Program-made: the position numbers and the translations under genes
Notes under the pieces: generated by a model
What the model was told of the DNA's origin: nothing
Database searches by the model: none
Seen by the model: the letters and a program-made list of their open reading frames with translations, nothing else
DNA from: JABDCI01 sp964475835
GTDB lineage: Bacteria > Verrucomicrobiota > Verrucomicrobiia > JABWAM01
DNA: 64,000 nucleotides
Direction: 5' to 3'
NCBI GenBank assembly: GCA_964475835.1
Contig: CAYYYL010000013.1
Location: 1 to 64,000 of the forward strand
In this document: positions 27,087-35,596 of the stretch, one piece after another
Position numbering within the stretch: the first letter of the stretch is position 1
Layout: each line of letters starts with the position of its first letter

Positions 27087-27929
27087 TTAGCGCCCCGTCA
27101 ATCCTTCTTGCTCGGGAAAATTGCCTTCCTTGCGGGTAAGTTTGAGGAGAAGTTTCTTGGCGTTTACTTTATCCTCGCGCCCCTCGATCGCATAGCGGGG
27201 ATCGATCTCCATGGCGAGTACACGCGTTAGATTGGAGGCTGCTTTGTCAAAAAGATGTTCATGCAGGAAAAGCTCACCCAAATACAGATAGGCAGTGGTG
27301 CGACGGGGATTCAAACGAATGGCCGTCTCATAGCATTCGATGGCTTTGGAATAACTCCCTCCCGGTGCGATGTAGTTGATCCGTCCAATAATGATGTAGG
27401 CCCCACCGCCATCGTATTTCGGATTGATCTCGAGGACCTTGTTCATGTCATCCAGGATCACCTTTTTCGCTCCGATTTTGGCGAAGATGGAGGCGCGATC
27501 GACCCATTCCCCGAAATTCACGCCATGCCAGTAGTATCCGTCCGGAAGATCCGGATGTCCCTCCCTGAGCTTCTCACCGGCATCCCGCCCCTTTTCAAAC
27601 CATTTTTTTTGCTCACGCTTGTCCTTGTCGAGATTGCCCATGGACCAGCAGACCCGGGAATACAGAACCAGGGTGTCAAAGTCGTCATCCCTTTCAGTAA
27701 GAATCTGTTCACAAAGACCGGCGGCTTTTCGGAGAGACTCCACCTCGAGAAGGTTGGATGCGTACTTCAGGCTTCGGGACTTCATGATCTCGAGAGATTC
27801 CCCTGCCATCACTCCAGACGTGCAGACACAAGCAAAACACCATCCGGCAACCACCAGCCACCGGGGAATTCTCAAGCGGCGTGCCTTCCCATGACCGATG
27901 CGCGAACCAGATTGGTCCCCATATCCCAC
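27087..27929 (-). CDS. tetratricopeptide-repeat protein, probably exported
   Basis: 280-residue protein with a hydrophobic segment at about residues 22-42 (WLVVAGWCFACVCTSGVMAG), read as a signal peptide or anchor, and TPR-like repeats (for example LVLYSRVCWSMGNLDKDKRE and AIECYETAIRLNPRRTTAYL). The GTG start overlaps the end of the upstream aminotransferase gene by 58 bp; a slightly later start is possible. Its position between two class III aminotransferases suggests co-expression. Function is unknown. Confidence 0.75.
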   Translation of the reverse strand: MGYGDQSGSRIGHGKARRLRIPRWLVVAGWCFACVCTSGVMAGESLEIMKSRSLKYASNLLEVESLRKAAGLCEQILTERDDDFDTLVLYSRVCWSMGNLDKDKREQKKWFEKGRDAGEKLREGHPDLPDGYYWHGVNFGEWVDRASIFAKIGAKKVILDDMNKVLEINPKYDGGGAYIIIGRINYIAPGGSYSKAIECYETAIRLNPRRTTAYLYLGELFLHEHLFDKAASNLTRVLAMEIDPRYAIEGREDKVNAKKLLLKLTRKEGNFPEQEGLTGR

Positions 27930-29263
27930 ATGGCACCCGGAAATTTATAACAATCCCCAAGAGTGTCATCAAATGCGTTCACGATGCGGTCCACCTCCTT
28001 TTCTCCGATCATCAACGGGGGTGTGATTTTGATCACGTCCATGTGATGACCAGCCACCTGGGTGAGGATCCGATGTTTCTTGAGTAAGGGAATGACCACC
28101 ATCTGGGCAAAGAGCCCCTTGTCCGCGGCCTGGATCAGTTTCCATGCCGCACGAAGGCGGAGCGATTTCGGCTCTGCAAACTCAATCGCAATCATGAGGC
28201 CCCGACCGCGGACTTCGCGAATAAACTCATGCTTGGAGGAAAGGTTTCGCAAACCTTCGATAAGCAAATTCCCCATCCGCTCGGCATTCTGCACGGTCTT
28301 TTCATCATCCATGATCTGCAAGGTGGCCAGGGCGGCGACCATCGCGAGATTGTTCCGGCCAAAAGTGGTCGAGTGAACCACACAGCGGTCGAGACGGCTG
28401 AACGTCTTGTCGTAGATCGCACGACGCGTAAGAATGGCCGCACAGGGCACCAGCCCGCCACTCAGACTCTTGGCAAGTGTGACAATATCCGGCTCAAGCT
28501 TCCAGTGCTCGAACGCATAAAATCGACCGGCACGTCCCAGTCCTGTCTGAATCTCATCCGCCACAAAAAGTGTTCCATGCCTTCGGCACAACTCCTGCGC
28601 GCGCGGCCAGAAGAGTTCGCTTTGCGGCTCGTACACGCCTTTTCCCTGGATGGGCTCGAAGAAAAACGCCGCGTACTGGCCCGTCGAGAGCTCCTTCTCC
28701 AAAGAATCCAGATCATCCAGGGCAATCCCCTTCCCTGGAAAAAGAGGGCCAAACCCTTCGCGGAACATGTCACTCCCGTTGAGGGAGAGAGACCCCGTGC
28801 TCAGCCCATGAAAGGCCCGCGTGCAATAGAGAAATTTTTCACGTCCGGTGGCACAGCGCGCAAACTTGATCGCTCCTTCAACAGCCTCCGTACCGGAATT
28901 GCATAAAAAAACCGCGTTTAGATGTGAGGGCGACCGCTTGACCAACTGCTCCGCCAGAAGCCCGCTGAGAAGGGAGCAGTCCATCTGCACCATATTCGGC
29001 ATGTCCATGGCGAGCAGGTCGGTGATCGCCTTCTTGATCACGGGATGATTCCGGCCAAGATTCACCGCACCATATCCCCCCAGACCATCGAGATAGTCGT
29101 TCCCCTCACGATCGTACAAATAAGCGCCCTGGGCACGTGCATAGACCTTGTCGAACCCGATGGTCCGCAACACTTTCACCAGGGCACGGTTCACATGGCG
29201 ATCATGCAACTCGTAGTTCTCCCCCAGTCGTTGCTCGATGAGGGCTTTGACGTCAAAGGGCAT
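27872..29263 (-). CDS. class III aminotransferase (acetylornithine/GABA-type)
   Basis: 463-residue PLP aminotransferase, distinct from the patA-like paralogue 0.8 kb downstream. Motifs: GNDYLDGLGGYGAVNLGRNH, FLCNSGTEAVEGAIKFAR, LFVADEIQTGLGRAGR, TLAKSLSGGLVP (PLP Lys) and VVHSTTFGRNNLA. The C-terminus VDRIVNAFDDTLGDC is usual; about 20 residues beyond it overlap the TPR gene. The amino donor is not predictable beyond an omega-amino group. Confidence 0.88.
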   Translation of the reverse strand: MPFDVKALIEQRLGENYELHDRHVNRALVKVLRTIGFDKVYARAQGAYLYDREGNDYLDGLGGYGAVNLGRNHPVIKKAITDLLAMDMPNMVQMDCSLLSGLLAEQLVKRSPSHLNAVFLCNSGTEAVEGAIKFARCATGREKFLYCTRAFHGLSTGSLSLNGSDMFREGFGPLFPGKGIALDDLDSLEKELSTGQYAAFFFEPIQGKGVYEPQSELFWPRAQELCRRHGTLFVADEIQTGLGRAGRFYAFEHWKLEPDIVTLAKSLSGGLVPCAAILTRRAIYDKTFSRLDRCVVHSTTFGRNNLAMVAALATLQIMDDEKTVQNAERMGNLLIEGLRNLSSKHEFIREVRGRGLMIAIEFAEPKSLRLRAAWKLIQAADKGLFAQMVVIPLLKKHRILTQVAGHHMDVIKITPPLMIGEKEVDRIVNAFDDTLGDCYKFPGAMWDMGTNLVRASVMGRHAA

Positions 29264-29436
29264 AAAGCCGAAAGCATACCACGCTCAAACCGGATTGCAA
29301 TGGCTCTTCACCCCATCAAAAGGTCCCTTCCCGCCGGAACGGCCAGCGGTCCCCAGACGGCCTTCCCACCAACCAGCTCATTGACTTCCTCACCCCCTTT
29401 TGCTTCTCTGAGCCTTCACCCAAAACTTATTCCTAC

Positions 29437-29922
29437 ATGAATTCAACCATTCTTCGCATCGGCGTTTTGACCCTTGGCGCATCCCTTATTCTCAGCGCTT
29501 GCAGCAAAAAAGAGGAAGCCCCCGCAACCCCCGCCCTCCCCAAGGAGGCCAGTGAATCCCAAAACCAACTTCAGCAGCAGGTCAATGAAGCCGCAACCCA
29601 AGTGAAGAGTGGCCTGGATCAGGCCGCGGAACAGATGAAGCAACAGGCGTCTCAAATGCAACAGCAGGCTGAGCAACAAGCCACCCAGGTTCAACAGCAG
29701 GCTTCCTCTGCCCTCGATGCCTCCTCCTTGATTGAAAAGGCGAAATCCTTCATCGACGCGAAAAACTACCCCGAAGCTTCCAAAATTCTCGACGATCTTT
29801 CCAAACTCTCCCTCACTGCGGATCAGCAGAAGGTGATTGAAGATTTGAAGGCCGCTGTTCAGAAGGGACTCTCATCCGCCCTGCCTGATACCTCCAAAGC
29901 TGCAGAAGGTTTGTTGAAGTAA
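29437..29922 (+). CDS. glutamine-rich lipoprotein
   Basis: 161-residue predicted lipoprotein: signal peptide with lipobox ILSAC (Cys at about 21), then a Gln/Ala-rich helical region (about 40-95, with QQQ and QMKQQASQMQQQ segments) likely to form a coiled coil, then a small helical domain with KNYPEASKILDDLSKLSL. No named family is recognised. It lies 34 bp upstream of mscL and may be co-transcribed with it. Confidence 0.8.
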   Translation: MNSTILRIGVLTLGASLILSACSKKEEAPATPALPKEASESQNQLQQQVNEAATQVKSGLDQAAEQMKQQASQMQQQAEQQATQVQQQASSALDASSLIEKAKSFIDAKNYPEASKILDDLSKLSLTADQQKVIEDLKAAVQKGLSSALPDTSKAAEGLLK

Positions 29923-29956
29923 CCGAAAACAATAACCCATAACAGGAGATATACCC

Positions 29957-30367
29957 ATGAGTATTATTAAGGAATTCAAAGACTTCGCCATGAAGGGCAA
30001 TGTCATGGACATGGCCGTCGGTGTGATCATCGGTGGTGCATTTGGCAAAATCGTCACTTCCCTCATTGGCGATGTCATCATGCCCCCGATCGGACTTCTG
30101 GTCGGCGGGGTTAACTTCAAAGATTTGAAGCTCGTCCTGAAGCAGGCCCCCGGTGCGGATCCGGTGACCATGAACTATGGCGCTTTTATTCAGACAGCCT
30201 TTGATTTCACCATCATCGCTGCCGCCATTTTTGTGATGGTAAAAGCCATCAATAGTCTGAAGAAGAAGGAGGAAGCAGCTCCTGCCGCTCCCCCCGCGCC
30301 TTCGAACCAGGAAGTTCTCCTTGGTGAGATTCGCGATCTTCTTCGTGAGAAAACGACAACGTACTAA
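29957..30367 (+). CDS. mscL: large-conductance mechanosensitive channel
   Basis: 136-residue MscL, opening under membrane tension to release solutes on osmotic downshock. The amphipathic N-terminus (IIKEFKDFAMKGNVMDMAVG), TM1 (VGVIIGGAFGKIVTSLIGDV), MPPIG, TM2 (about 75-100) and the charged C-terminal bundle (LLGEIRDLLRE) are all present. A good ribosome-binding site (AGGAGA) precedes the ATG. It is followed by a strong terminator. Confidence 0.97.
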   Translation: MSIIKEFKDFAMKGNVMDMAVGVIIGGAFGKIVTSLIGDVIMPPIGLLVGGVNFKDLKLVLKQAPGADPVTMNYGAFIQTAFDFTIIAAAIFVMVKAINSLKKKEEAAPAAPPAPSNQEVLLGEIRDLLREKTTTY

Positions 30368-30384
30368 GTCGTTTTAAATTCCCA

Positions 30385-30422
30385 CCCCGGCGTTCGCATT
30401 CTGCGAATGCCGGGGTTTTTTG
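30385..30422 (+). terminator. intrinsic terminator after mscL
   Basis: A 14-bp stem (30385-30398 with 30402-30415, one G-T wobble) with a 3-base loop is followed by seven T residues (30416-30422). It is the strongest terminator in the window. Confidence 0.93.
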
Positions 30423-30473
30423 TCCCAAAATCCGGTATTTTCAGAGAAGAACCACGCTGAGCCTTGGCCAAAA

Positions 30474-31070
30474 TCACTCCCCAAGAAGCGCCTGCTCCAA
30501 CAACCTGCGATCCGCATCGGAATAAGACAACTTCAACGCAGCTTGACGTCCCAGTTCACTCATCTTTTTCCAAGTCTTCTTCAAAATCTCCCCCATCTTC
30601 GCCGCATCGGTCTTCGCGGCAAGTTCAGAGAACTGACATTCAAGAAAAACCAGACAAAGGGCATCCTCCAGAATCTGGCTTTCAGGATCCTTGGGGAAAT
30701 TCTTTTTCAAGTTCAGATCCTGAACCTGTGCGATTAAAGCAGGATCACACCCCACCTCTTTCAGAATTTCCCCAGCCTTCTGCGCATGAAACTGCTTCAG
30801 ATCGCTGCGCCACTTGAGGTACCCCGCCCGATCCATCGGATAGGAATTCCTGGGAATGCTCCACCGGCAAAGATGCTGGCATCGCGCGGCAAGGCGAAGG
30901 GCCCGTGAAGCAGATGGAGCAAGGCGACCCACCCAATCGGCCAGTTTCCGTGAATAATAGAGCTCTCGAGGGTGACTCCCTCCCTCCGCCACCACACGAT
31001 GAGGATCGCGCCCATTCTCCTCATCAAATCTCCGGATTGCCTGCAAATCGATCGTGCCGGCCTGGGTCAT
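30474..31070 (-). CDS. DUF4202 domain-containing protein
   Basis: 198-residue DUF4202 protein of unknown function. Recognised by DPHRVVAEGGSHPRELYYSR near the N-terminus, RCQHLCRWSIPRNSYPMDRA, GYLKWRSDLKQFHA and LEDALCLVFLECQF. The conserved His residues and acidic pairs suggest a metal-binding helical fold like HD-domain proteins, which is inference. The start (MTQAGTIDLQAI) avoids overlap with the neighbouring YwqK-like gene, which lies 10 bp upstream. Confidence 0.85.
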   Translation of the reverse strand: MTQAGTIDLQAIRRFDEENGRDPHRVVAEGGSHPRELYYSRKLADWVGRLAPSASRALRLAARCQHLCRWSIPRNSYPMDRAGYLKWRSDLKQFHAQKAGEILKEVGCDPALIAQVQDLNLKKNFPKDPESQILEDALCLVFLECQFSELAAKTDAAKMGEILKKTWKKMSELGRQAALKLSYSDADRRLLEQALLGE

Positions 31071-31080
31071 TGGGTTTGAA

Positions 31081-31602
31081 TTAATTTGCACTCACCTTCC
31101 GGACCTTCCCAACATAAGTGGTGCCATAGAAGCGATACCCATCCCCATCCAGCCCCCGATATTTACAGTAAGCTGCACACGAGACCTCACGCCCATTCAA
31201 ATAATAGCCCCACCCTATGGGAAAGACGGATTTTCCATTCTTCGGAAGAAATCCATTCCATGGCCTTCCACGATTGTACTCCCCCACCCAGGGCTTTCCG
31301 TCCTGTAGGAAACACATTCCATTCCATGGCCTTCCCAGGTGATATTCACACTGGGAAACAAGATTTCCATCCTTCCCCCAAATCTGCCAGATGCCATCGC
31401 GAACCCCATCCTTGAAACGCTTTTGAATGAGTCTCCCCTCCTGACAGTAGTAAACGGTCCCGTTCTGATGATCGCGGAGCTTGAATACGGCACGGGAGAT
31501 GAATGATTTTCCCTGAGGAAAATACCACGAGGCGGCACCCAGCAAAACCACGAGACCAAGCACCACCGCAACGGGAATCACCAGGCCTGTTCTTTTCGCC
31601 AT
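31081..31602 (-). CDS. membrane-anchored MORN/YwqK-like repeat protein
   Basis: 173-residue protein with one N-terminal hydrophobic segment (about 7-28) and an extracytoplasmic part made of YwqK/MORN-type units such as KRFKDGVRDGIWQIW and CEYHLGRPWNG. The segment GRPWNG occurs twice and the DNA CCATTCCATGGCCTTCC is duplicated, pointing to recent internal duplication. No function is known; related modules are beta-hairpin repeats. Confidence 0.65.
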   Translation of the reverse strand: MAKRTGLVIPVAVVLGLVVLLGAASWYFPQGKSFISRAVFKLRDHQNGTVYYCQEGRLIQKRFKDGVRDGIWQIWGKDGNLVSQCEYHLGRPWNGMCFLQDGKPWVGEYNRGRPWNGFLPKNGKSVFPIGWGYYLNGREVSCAAYCKYRGLDGDGYRFYGTTYVGKVRKVSAN

Positions 31603-31664
31603 AAGGTACTATGTTGAATATGCCGATCTTCCCCTGGAATCAACCAAAAGCGGCAGGACCCCAT

Positions 31665-32505
31665 TCAGGAAATACTTTTCCGGGCCCTGACAAAACGGGG
31701 AATTTGCTGCAGATCGGGTATCGTCATGACATCCGAAAAACCCGAATCCCTCAACATCAAGCCCACCGCCTCGGACTGTCCCACCCCCAACTCCAGAATG
31801 ATCGACCCCCCTGGTTTCAAGTGAGCCATGGCTTGCGACACAATCTTTCGCACCACCTCCCGTCCATCCCCCNNNNNNNNNNTGAGGATCAAACTGAACC
31901 TCCGGTTGCAGCATCGCGATGTCAGCGGTCGGAATGTAGGGTGGGTTGGAAACGATCCAGTCAAAGGTCTCTCCACTCGCGGTCACGGAAAAACAATCCC
32001 CTTCGCGAAACTCCACACGGGAGCTCAACTGATTTCGATCCGCATTCCTGCGGGCAAGTCCAAGAGCCTCCTTTGAAAGATCCACCGCCAACCCGATTGC
32101 CTTGGGACGGGCCTGAAGGATGGCGAGAAGAATCGCTCCCGTTCCCGTACCCAGATCCAGAATCCGAACCGGGGCGTCAGGAATGGCATCGATCACCATC
32201 TGCGTCATCATCTCGGTTTCAGGACGGGGCACTAGAGCCTCGGGTCCCACCTCAAGAAAGACATCCACAAACTCGACCACCCCCAACAAATGCTGGAGAG
32301 GTTCGCGAGCCGCACGCCGCCTCACCAGCGGACGAAGAATATCCAATTCGGTCTCCGTAAGCTGTCTCTCAAACTCCATGTAGAGGGCCAGCCGTTTCAA
32401 GCCCAGCACATGGGCAAGGAGAAGTTCAATGTCCAGACGAGGACAAGGAACACCCGCCTTTTCAAAATAGGCCGTGGTTTTTTGAATGAGCTCAAGAACG
32501 GTCAT
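31665..32505 (-). CDS. prmC: release factor glutamine methyltransferase, interrupted by assembly gap
   Basis: N5-glutamine methyltransferase that modifies the GGQ motif of peptide release factors. The N-terminal part (from MTVLELIQKTTAYFEKAGVP) has the helical domain, the SAM motif ILDLGTGTGAILLAIL and the catalytic NPPY in WIVSNPPYIPTAD. After VQFDP ten N residues intervene; the C-terminus resumes as GDGREVVRKIV and ends RKSIS. The known bases on both sides sum to 831, divisible by three, so the true gap should be a multiple of three, whereas ten N shift the frame. By comparison with known PrmC about six to eight residues are missing. Confidence 0.93.
31873..31882. other. assembly gap (ten N) inside prmC
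   Basis: Ten ambiguous bases between the prmC halves. The number is a placeholder and breaks the frame. Confidence 0.99.
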
Positions 32506-32617
32506 GAATAACATTCCGATTCAAGGATCAGATCAAAAGGAAATCAAGTCCCGCATCAATCGGATTCAGGATGCAAATTTGCTTTACGCAACCTTCCCCC
32601 GGGAAGAAACTCCACCC

Positions 32618-33265
32618 ATGCCTGATGAAAACATCGCCGACCTGCGACGCGAATACACCCGGGCGGGCTTGAACGAGTCCGACACCCTTTCCGATCCCAT
32701 CGATCAGTTTCACCGCTGGTTTCAGGAGGCTCTAAAGGGAGGGGTCGCTGAGCCCAATGCCATGACACTGGCCACCGCCGCAGCCGACGGACAACCCTCC
32801 GCCAGGGTTCTCCTTCTCAAGGGAGCAGACGAACGGGGCTTCTCTTTTTTCACCAACTACGAAAGCCGAAAGGGTCACGAACTCGCGGCAAATCCCCGCG
32901 CCTCGATGGTTTTCTTTTGGCCGGAACTCGAGCGCCAGATACGCATTCACGGCACCGTGACCCAACTTCCACGCTCCGAATCGGAGGCGTACTTTCGCAG
33001 CCGGCCCGAGGGCAACCGCCTCGGTGCATGGGTCTCCATGCAAAGCCAGGTCATCCCCAATCGAAACGTCCTTGAAGAAAAGTTAAAGGAAGTCACGGAA
33101 CGGTTTCAGGGACGGGAAATCCCCATCCCACCTTATTGGGGGGGCTTTATCCTGGAACCCCAGTCGATCGAATTCTGGCAGGGACGCCTCAATCGCCTGC
33201 ATGATCGGTTGATCTTTCGCAAACAGACTTGCGGAGGATGGATCCGGGAACGGCTGGCGCCCTGA
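32618..33265 (+). CDS. pdxH: pyridoxamine 5'-phosphate oxidase
   Basis: FMN enzyme oxidising pyridoxine or pyridoxamine phosphate to PLP. 215 residues from the chosen start MPDENIADLRREYTRAGL, the usual length. Motifs: AMTLATAAADGQPSARVLLL, FTNYESRKGHELAANPRA, and the C-terminal PYWGGFILEPQSIEFWQGR and RLHDRLIF. An upstream in-frame ATG at 32486 overlaps the divergent prmC start and adds a segment outside the family. PLP demand from the two aminotransferases nearby makes the location apt but not causal. Confidence 0.96.
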   Translation: MPDENIADLRREYTRAGLNESDTLSDPIDQFHRWFQEALKGGVAEPNAMTLATAAADGQPSARVLLLKGADERGFSFFTNYESRKGHELAANPRASMVFFWPELERQIRIHGTVTQLPRSESEAYFRSRPEGNRLGAWVSMQSQVIPNRNVLEEKLKEVTERFQGREIPIPPYWGGFILEPQSIEFWQGRLNRLHDRLIFRKQTCGGWIRERLAP

Positions 33266-33274
33266 TCTTGAAGT

Positions 33275-33970
33275 CTACTCAGGTTTTCCGGCCGATTCCT
33301 TGTCCTCGGTCTTCTTATCCACGGTACGTTTCCCCGTGAAAACTTCCTCCAGGTCCGCGCCTATGCCGACAAAGGTATCTTCCACATTTTCAGAAAACGT
33401 CTTTTTGGAAACATTTTTGAATCGGGGATCACGGATCTTCAGGCCCACGATTTCCGTCACCTTGCCCGTCGTCGCCGAAACATTGATCGTCCCGATTTTG
33501 TCATCATTCTGATCCAGCCATTCAAAAAACCAGATGGGATTGGATTCACCTGGAAAAGGCTTCTCCAGTCGCACATTCAGGGAGTGCAGGGGGATCCCGC
33601 TGTCCTTTGCGGCCTTTTCCATGAAGGCCACACACTTGTCCGAATCAAACTTCAGTTGATCCGGCATGATCACATGATCCACATCCCCGCCGTCGAATGG
33701 ATTACCGGGGCGGACATTCTGGAGCATCTCAGGTCCGATCATCTGCACAGCCCGAAGCTTCAGAAAGAGGGATTCGTCGTAAAATTTGATCCACCAATAC
33801 CGCGGCCGCAACTTGGCATGCTCGCTTTCCATGCTCAATAGATGCTTTCCGCTCGCGCCCAATTGCTTGCGCGCCTCCGCAAGAACCTGGTAGGCGGTCA
33901 TGGGTTTGTCCGCCGCCTGCAGACCATTAAGGCCAATCACCAAACCGAGGAAGAGGAGGAAAGGTTTCAT
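33275..33970 (-). CDS. exported protein of unknown function, PepSY-like
   Basis: 231-residue protein with a signal peptide (MKPFLLFLGLVIGLNGLQA). The segment WFFEWLDQNDDKIGTINVSA followed by TTGKVTEIVG resembles the C-terminal hairpin of PepSY-like domains; no firm family is recognised. The Lys/Glu-rich C-terminus is probably disordered. It lies 42 bp downstream of the glycosyltransferase gene. An in-frame ATG at 34006 is the other start candidate. Confidence 0.65.
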   Translation of the reverse strand: MKPFLLFLGLVIGLNGLQAADKPMTAYQVLAEARKQLGASGKHLLSMESEHAKLRPRYWWIKFYDESLFLKLRAVQMIGPEMLQNVRPGNPFDGGDVDHVIMPDQLKFDSDKCVAFMEKAAKDSGIPLHSLNVRLEKPFPGESNPIWFFEWLDQNDDKIGTINVSATTGKVTEIVGLKIRDPRFKNVSKKTFSENVEDTFVGIGADLEEVFTGKRTVDKKTEDKESAGKPE

Positions 33971-34012
33971 GGCCTCAGAAGTAGTATGCAGATGGGATTT
34001 TGGCAATGGGAA

Positions 34013-35281
34013 TCATGCACGGCTTGAAACCACAAAATGTTCGAGAATTTCAGCCGCCCGTGTGGGACCAACTTCGGCCGAAATCGCATCCCCCAACTGC
34101 CTGGCCCTGAGAGCAAAGGAAGGCTCGTCCAAAACCAGTCTCAGGGCCCGGGTCAAGCCTGCGGCATTTCGCTCCCGGGGGCGCACGAGGACAGCTCCCC
34201 CTTGTGACGCCAGGCGAACGCCGTTGTTCGGCTGATCAAAACTGAACGGACAGACCACGGACGGCACCCCCGCCCTCATGGCCTGGGCCAACGTCCCCAC
34301 TCCGCCCTGATGCACCACCACCGCTCCCTTGGACATGATCCAGCGATGAGGCGCGTAATCCAGAAAATGAATATTTGAAGGGGCCTCCCTCGGACGATTC
34401 GAATCCTTCCCGATCAACATGACCGCCCGACGTCCAAGATCGGTCACCGCCTGAACCGCATCCTCATAAAATGGCCCGGCATGATGAACCACACTGCTTC
34501 CCAGCGTGAATACGATCGGGGGTTCCCCTCCATTCAAAAAGTCCGCAAGTGATTCCGGGGGCGTCCACTCCCCGCCCTCATCCCAAAAACAAAATCCAGC
34601 CTGTTTCATGGAAGAGGGGAAATCCGGTTCCGGTTCCGCAAAATGCCTGCTGTAAAGAAGTAGATGGCACTCCTTTGAAAAACTGGTGAAAAGCGCATTC
34701 CGAACGGGTTCCAGCCCATGATGTCTCCGAACCGCATTGACCAGGGGATCCACCTCCCCCGCCGTCATCCACTCTCCGATTTTCCAGATCCACCGGTTAA
34801 GCCGCCGCCCCACCCCTCCCTGAAACGGCTTCAGAAACGATCCCGCTGGACTGGAAAACGAACTTGGATGAACTCCCGGCGCCAACCCCACCGTGGCGTG
34901 CAACCCTCCTGACTTTTCCGCCGCCATGGACGCGGGAAGAACAAAATGATGCGACACCAGACAATCATAATCGCGGCCAAGGGCAAGCAACACCTCAAGC
35001 GTGGGCTCAAGCGTTGGAGCCACGAGATCACGCATCATCGTGCGCAGGGCATCGAGGCCGAAGCGCTTGTTTGAAAAAAGTTCCGCACTCGTCCGATAGT
35101 CCTCCACCAACTTTGGCCCACCTGTGGAGCACCCCACAAACCCGGCCGCGCGCACGCGATTCATCCACACTTCCGGCACCACAAGCGTCACCCCGTGCCC
35201 CCGACCCCGCAACTCTGCTCCAAGGGAAAGGAAGGGATGAAGATCCCCCAGGGAACCCCAAGTGCAGAGAAGAAATTTCAT
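34013..35281 (-). CDS. MGT/UGT-type glycosyltransferase (GT1)
   Basis: 422-residue GT-B glycosyltransferase of the macrolide/sterol glycosyltransferase type. The N-terminus FLLCTWGSLGDLHPFLSLGA is the typical acceptor-domain opening; the C-terminal donor domain shows VFTLGSSVVHH, HFLDYAPHRWIMSKGAVVVH and HQGGVGTLAQAMRAGVPSVV. It probably glycosylates a lipid or small hydrophobic acceptor. Acceptor and sugar are unknown. Confidence 0.9.
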   Translation of the reverse strand: MKFLLCTWGSLGDLHPFLSLGAELRGRGHGVTLVVPEVWMNRVRAAGFVGCSTGGPKLVEDYRTSAELFSNKRFGLDALRTMMRDLVAPTLEPTLEVLLALGRDYDCLVSHHFVLPASMAAEKSGGLHATVGLAPGVHPSSFSSPAGSFLKPFQGGVGRRLNRWIWKIGEWMTAGEVDPLVNAVRRHHGLEPVRNALFTSFSKECHLLLYSRHFAEPEPDFPSSMKQAGFCFWDEGGEWTPPESLADFLNGGEPPIVFTLGSSVVHHAGPFYEDAVQAVTDLGRRAVMLIGKDSNRPREAPSNIHFLDYAPHRWIMSKGAVVVHQGGVGTLAQAMRAGVPSVVCPFSFDQPNNGVRLASQGGAVLVRPRERNAAGLTRALRLVLDEPSFALRARQLGDAISAEVGPTRAAEILEHFVVSSRA

Positions 35282-35296
35282 GACTCTTGAATGGGG

Positions 35297-35349
35297 GGCG
35301 ATGCTCCGTCATCGCCTCCGCTGAAATATGGCGACGACAGAGCGTCGCC
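35297..35349. repeat. inverted pair of palindromic repeats, copies C1 and C2
   Basis: C1: GGCGAT (35297-35302) and ATCGCC (35311-35316) around GCTCCGTC. C2: GGCGAC (35330-35335) and GTCGCC (35344-35349). C2 read on the minus strand is a close copy of C1, so the two units are inverted. They fill the gap between the glycosyltransferase and pspC genes. Confidence 0.7.
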
Positions 35350-35374
35350 CTCCACAAAAATCATAAATGAAGAA

Positions 35375-35596
35375 TCAAGATCCTGGACCCGACGCCGCAT
35401 CCCCCTCTTCCGGCGTGGCGATCCAGAAAATGATGTACACCAGAATGCCTCCAATGACGGCACTGAACAGGGTGAGGCATGCCCAGATGACACGAATCAA
35501 AACCGGATCGAGATTGAAATAAGCTCCAAGTCCGCCACAAACGCCGGCGACCACCCTGTCCCTGGACCGGTAAAGACGACGGGCGGGTTCACTCAT
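35375..35596 (-). CDS. PspC domain protein
   Basis: 73-residue protein with the PspC signature LYRSRDRVVAGVCGGLGAYF, FNLDPVLIRVIWACLT and one strong membrane helix (about 34-60). PspC proteins sense envelope stress; this short stand-alone form is common and its output is unknown. The start overlaps the nuoD stop by four bases, so it is translationally coupled. Confidence 0.92.
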   Translation of the reverse strand: MSEPARRLYRSRDRVVAGVCGGLGAYFNLDPVLIRVIWACLTLFSAVIGGILVYIIFWIATPEEGDAASGPGS

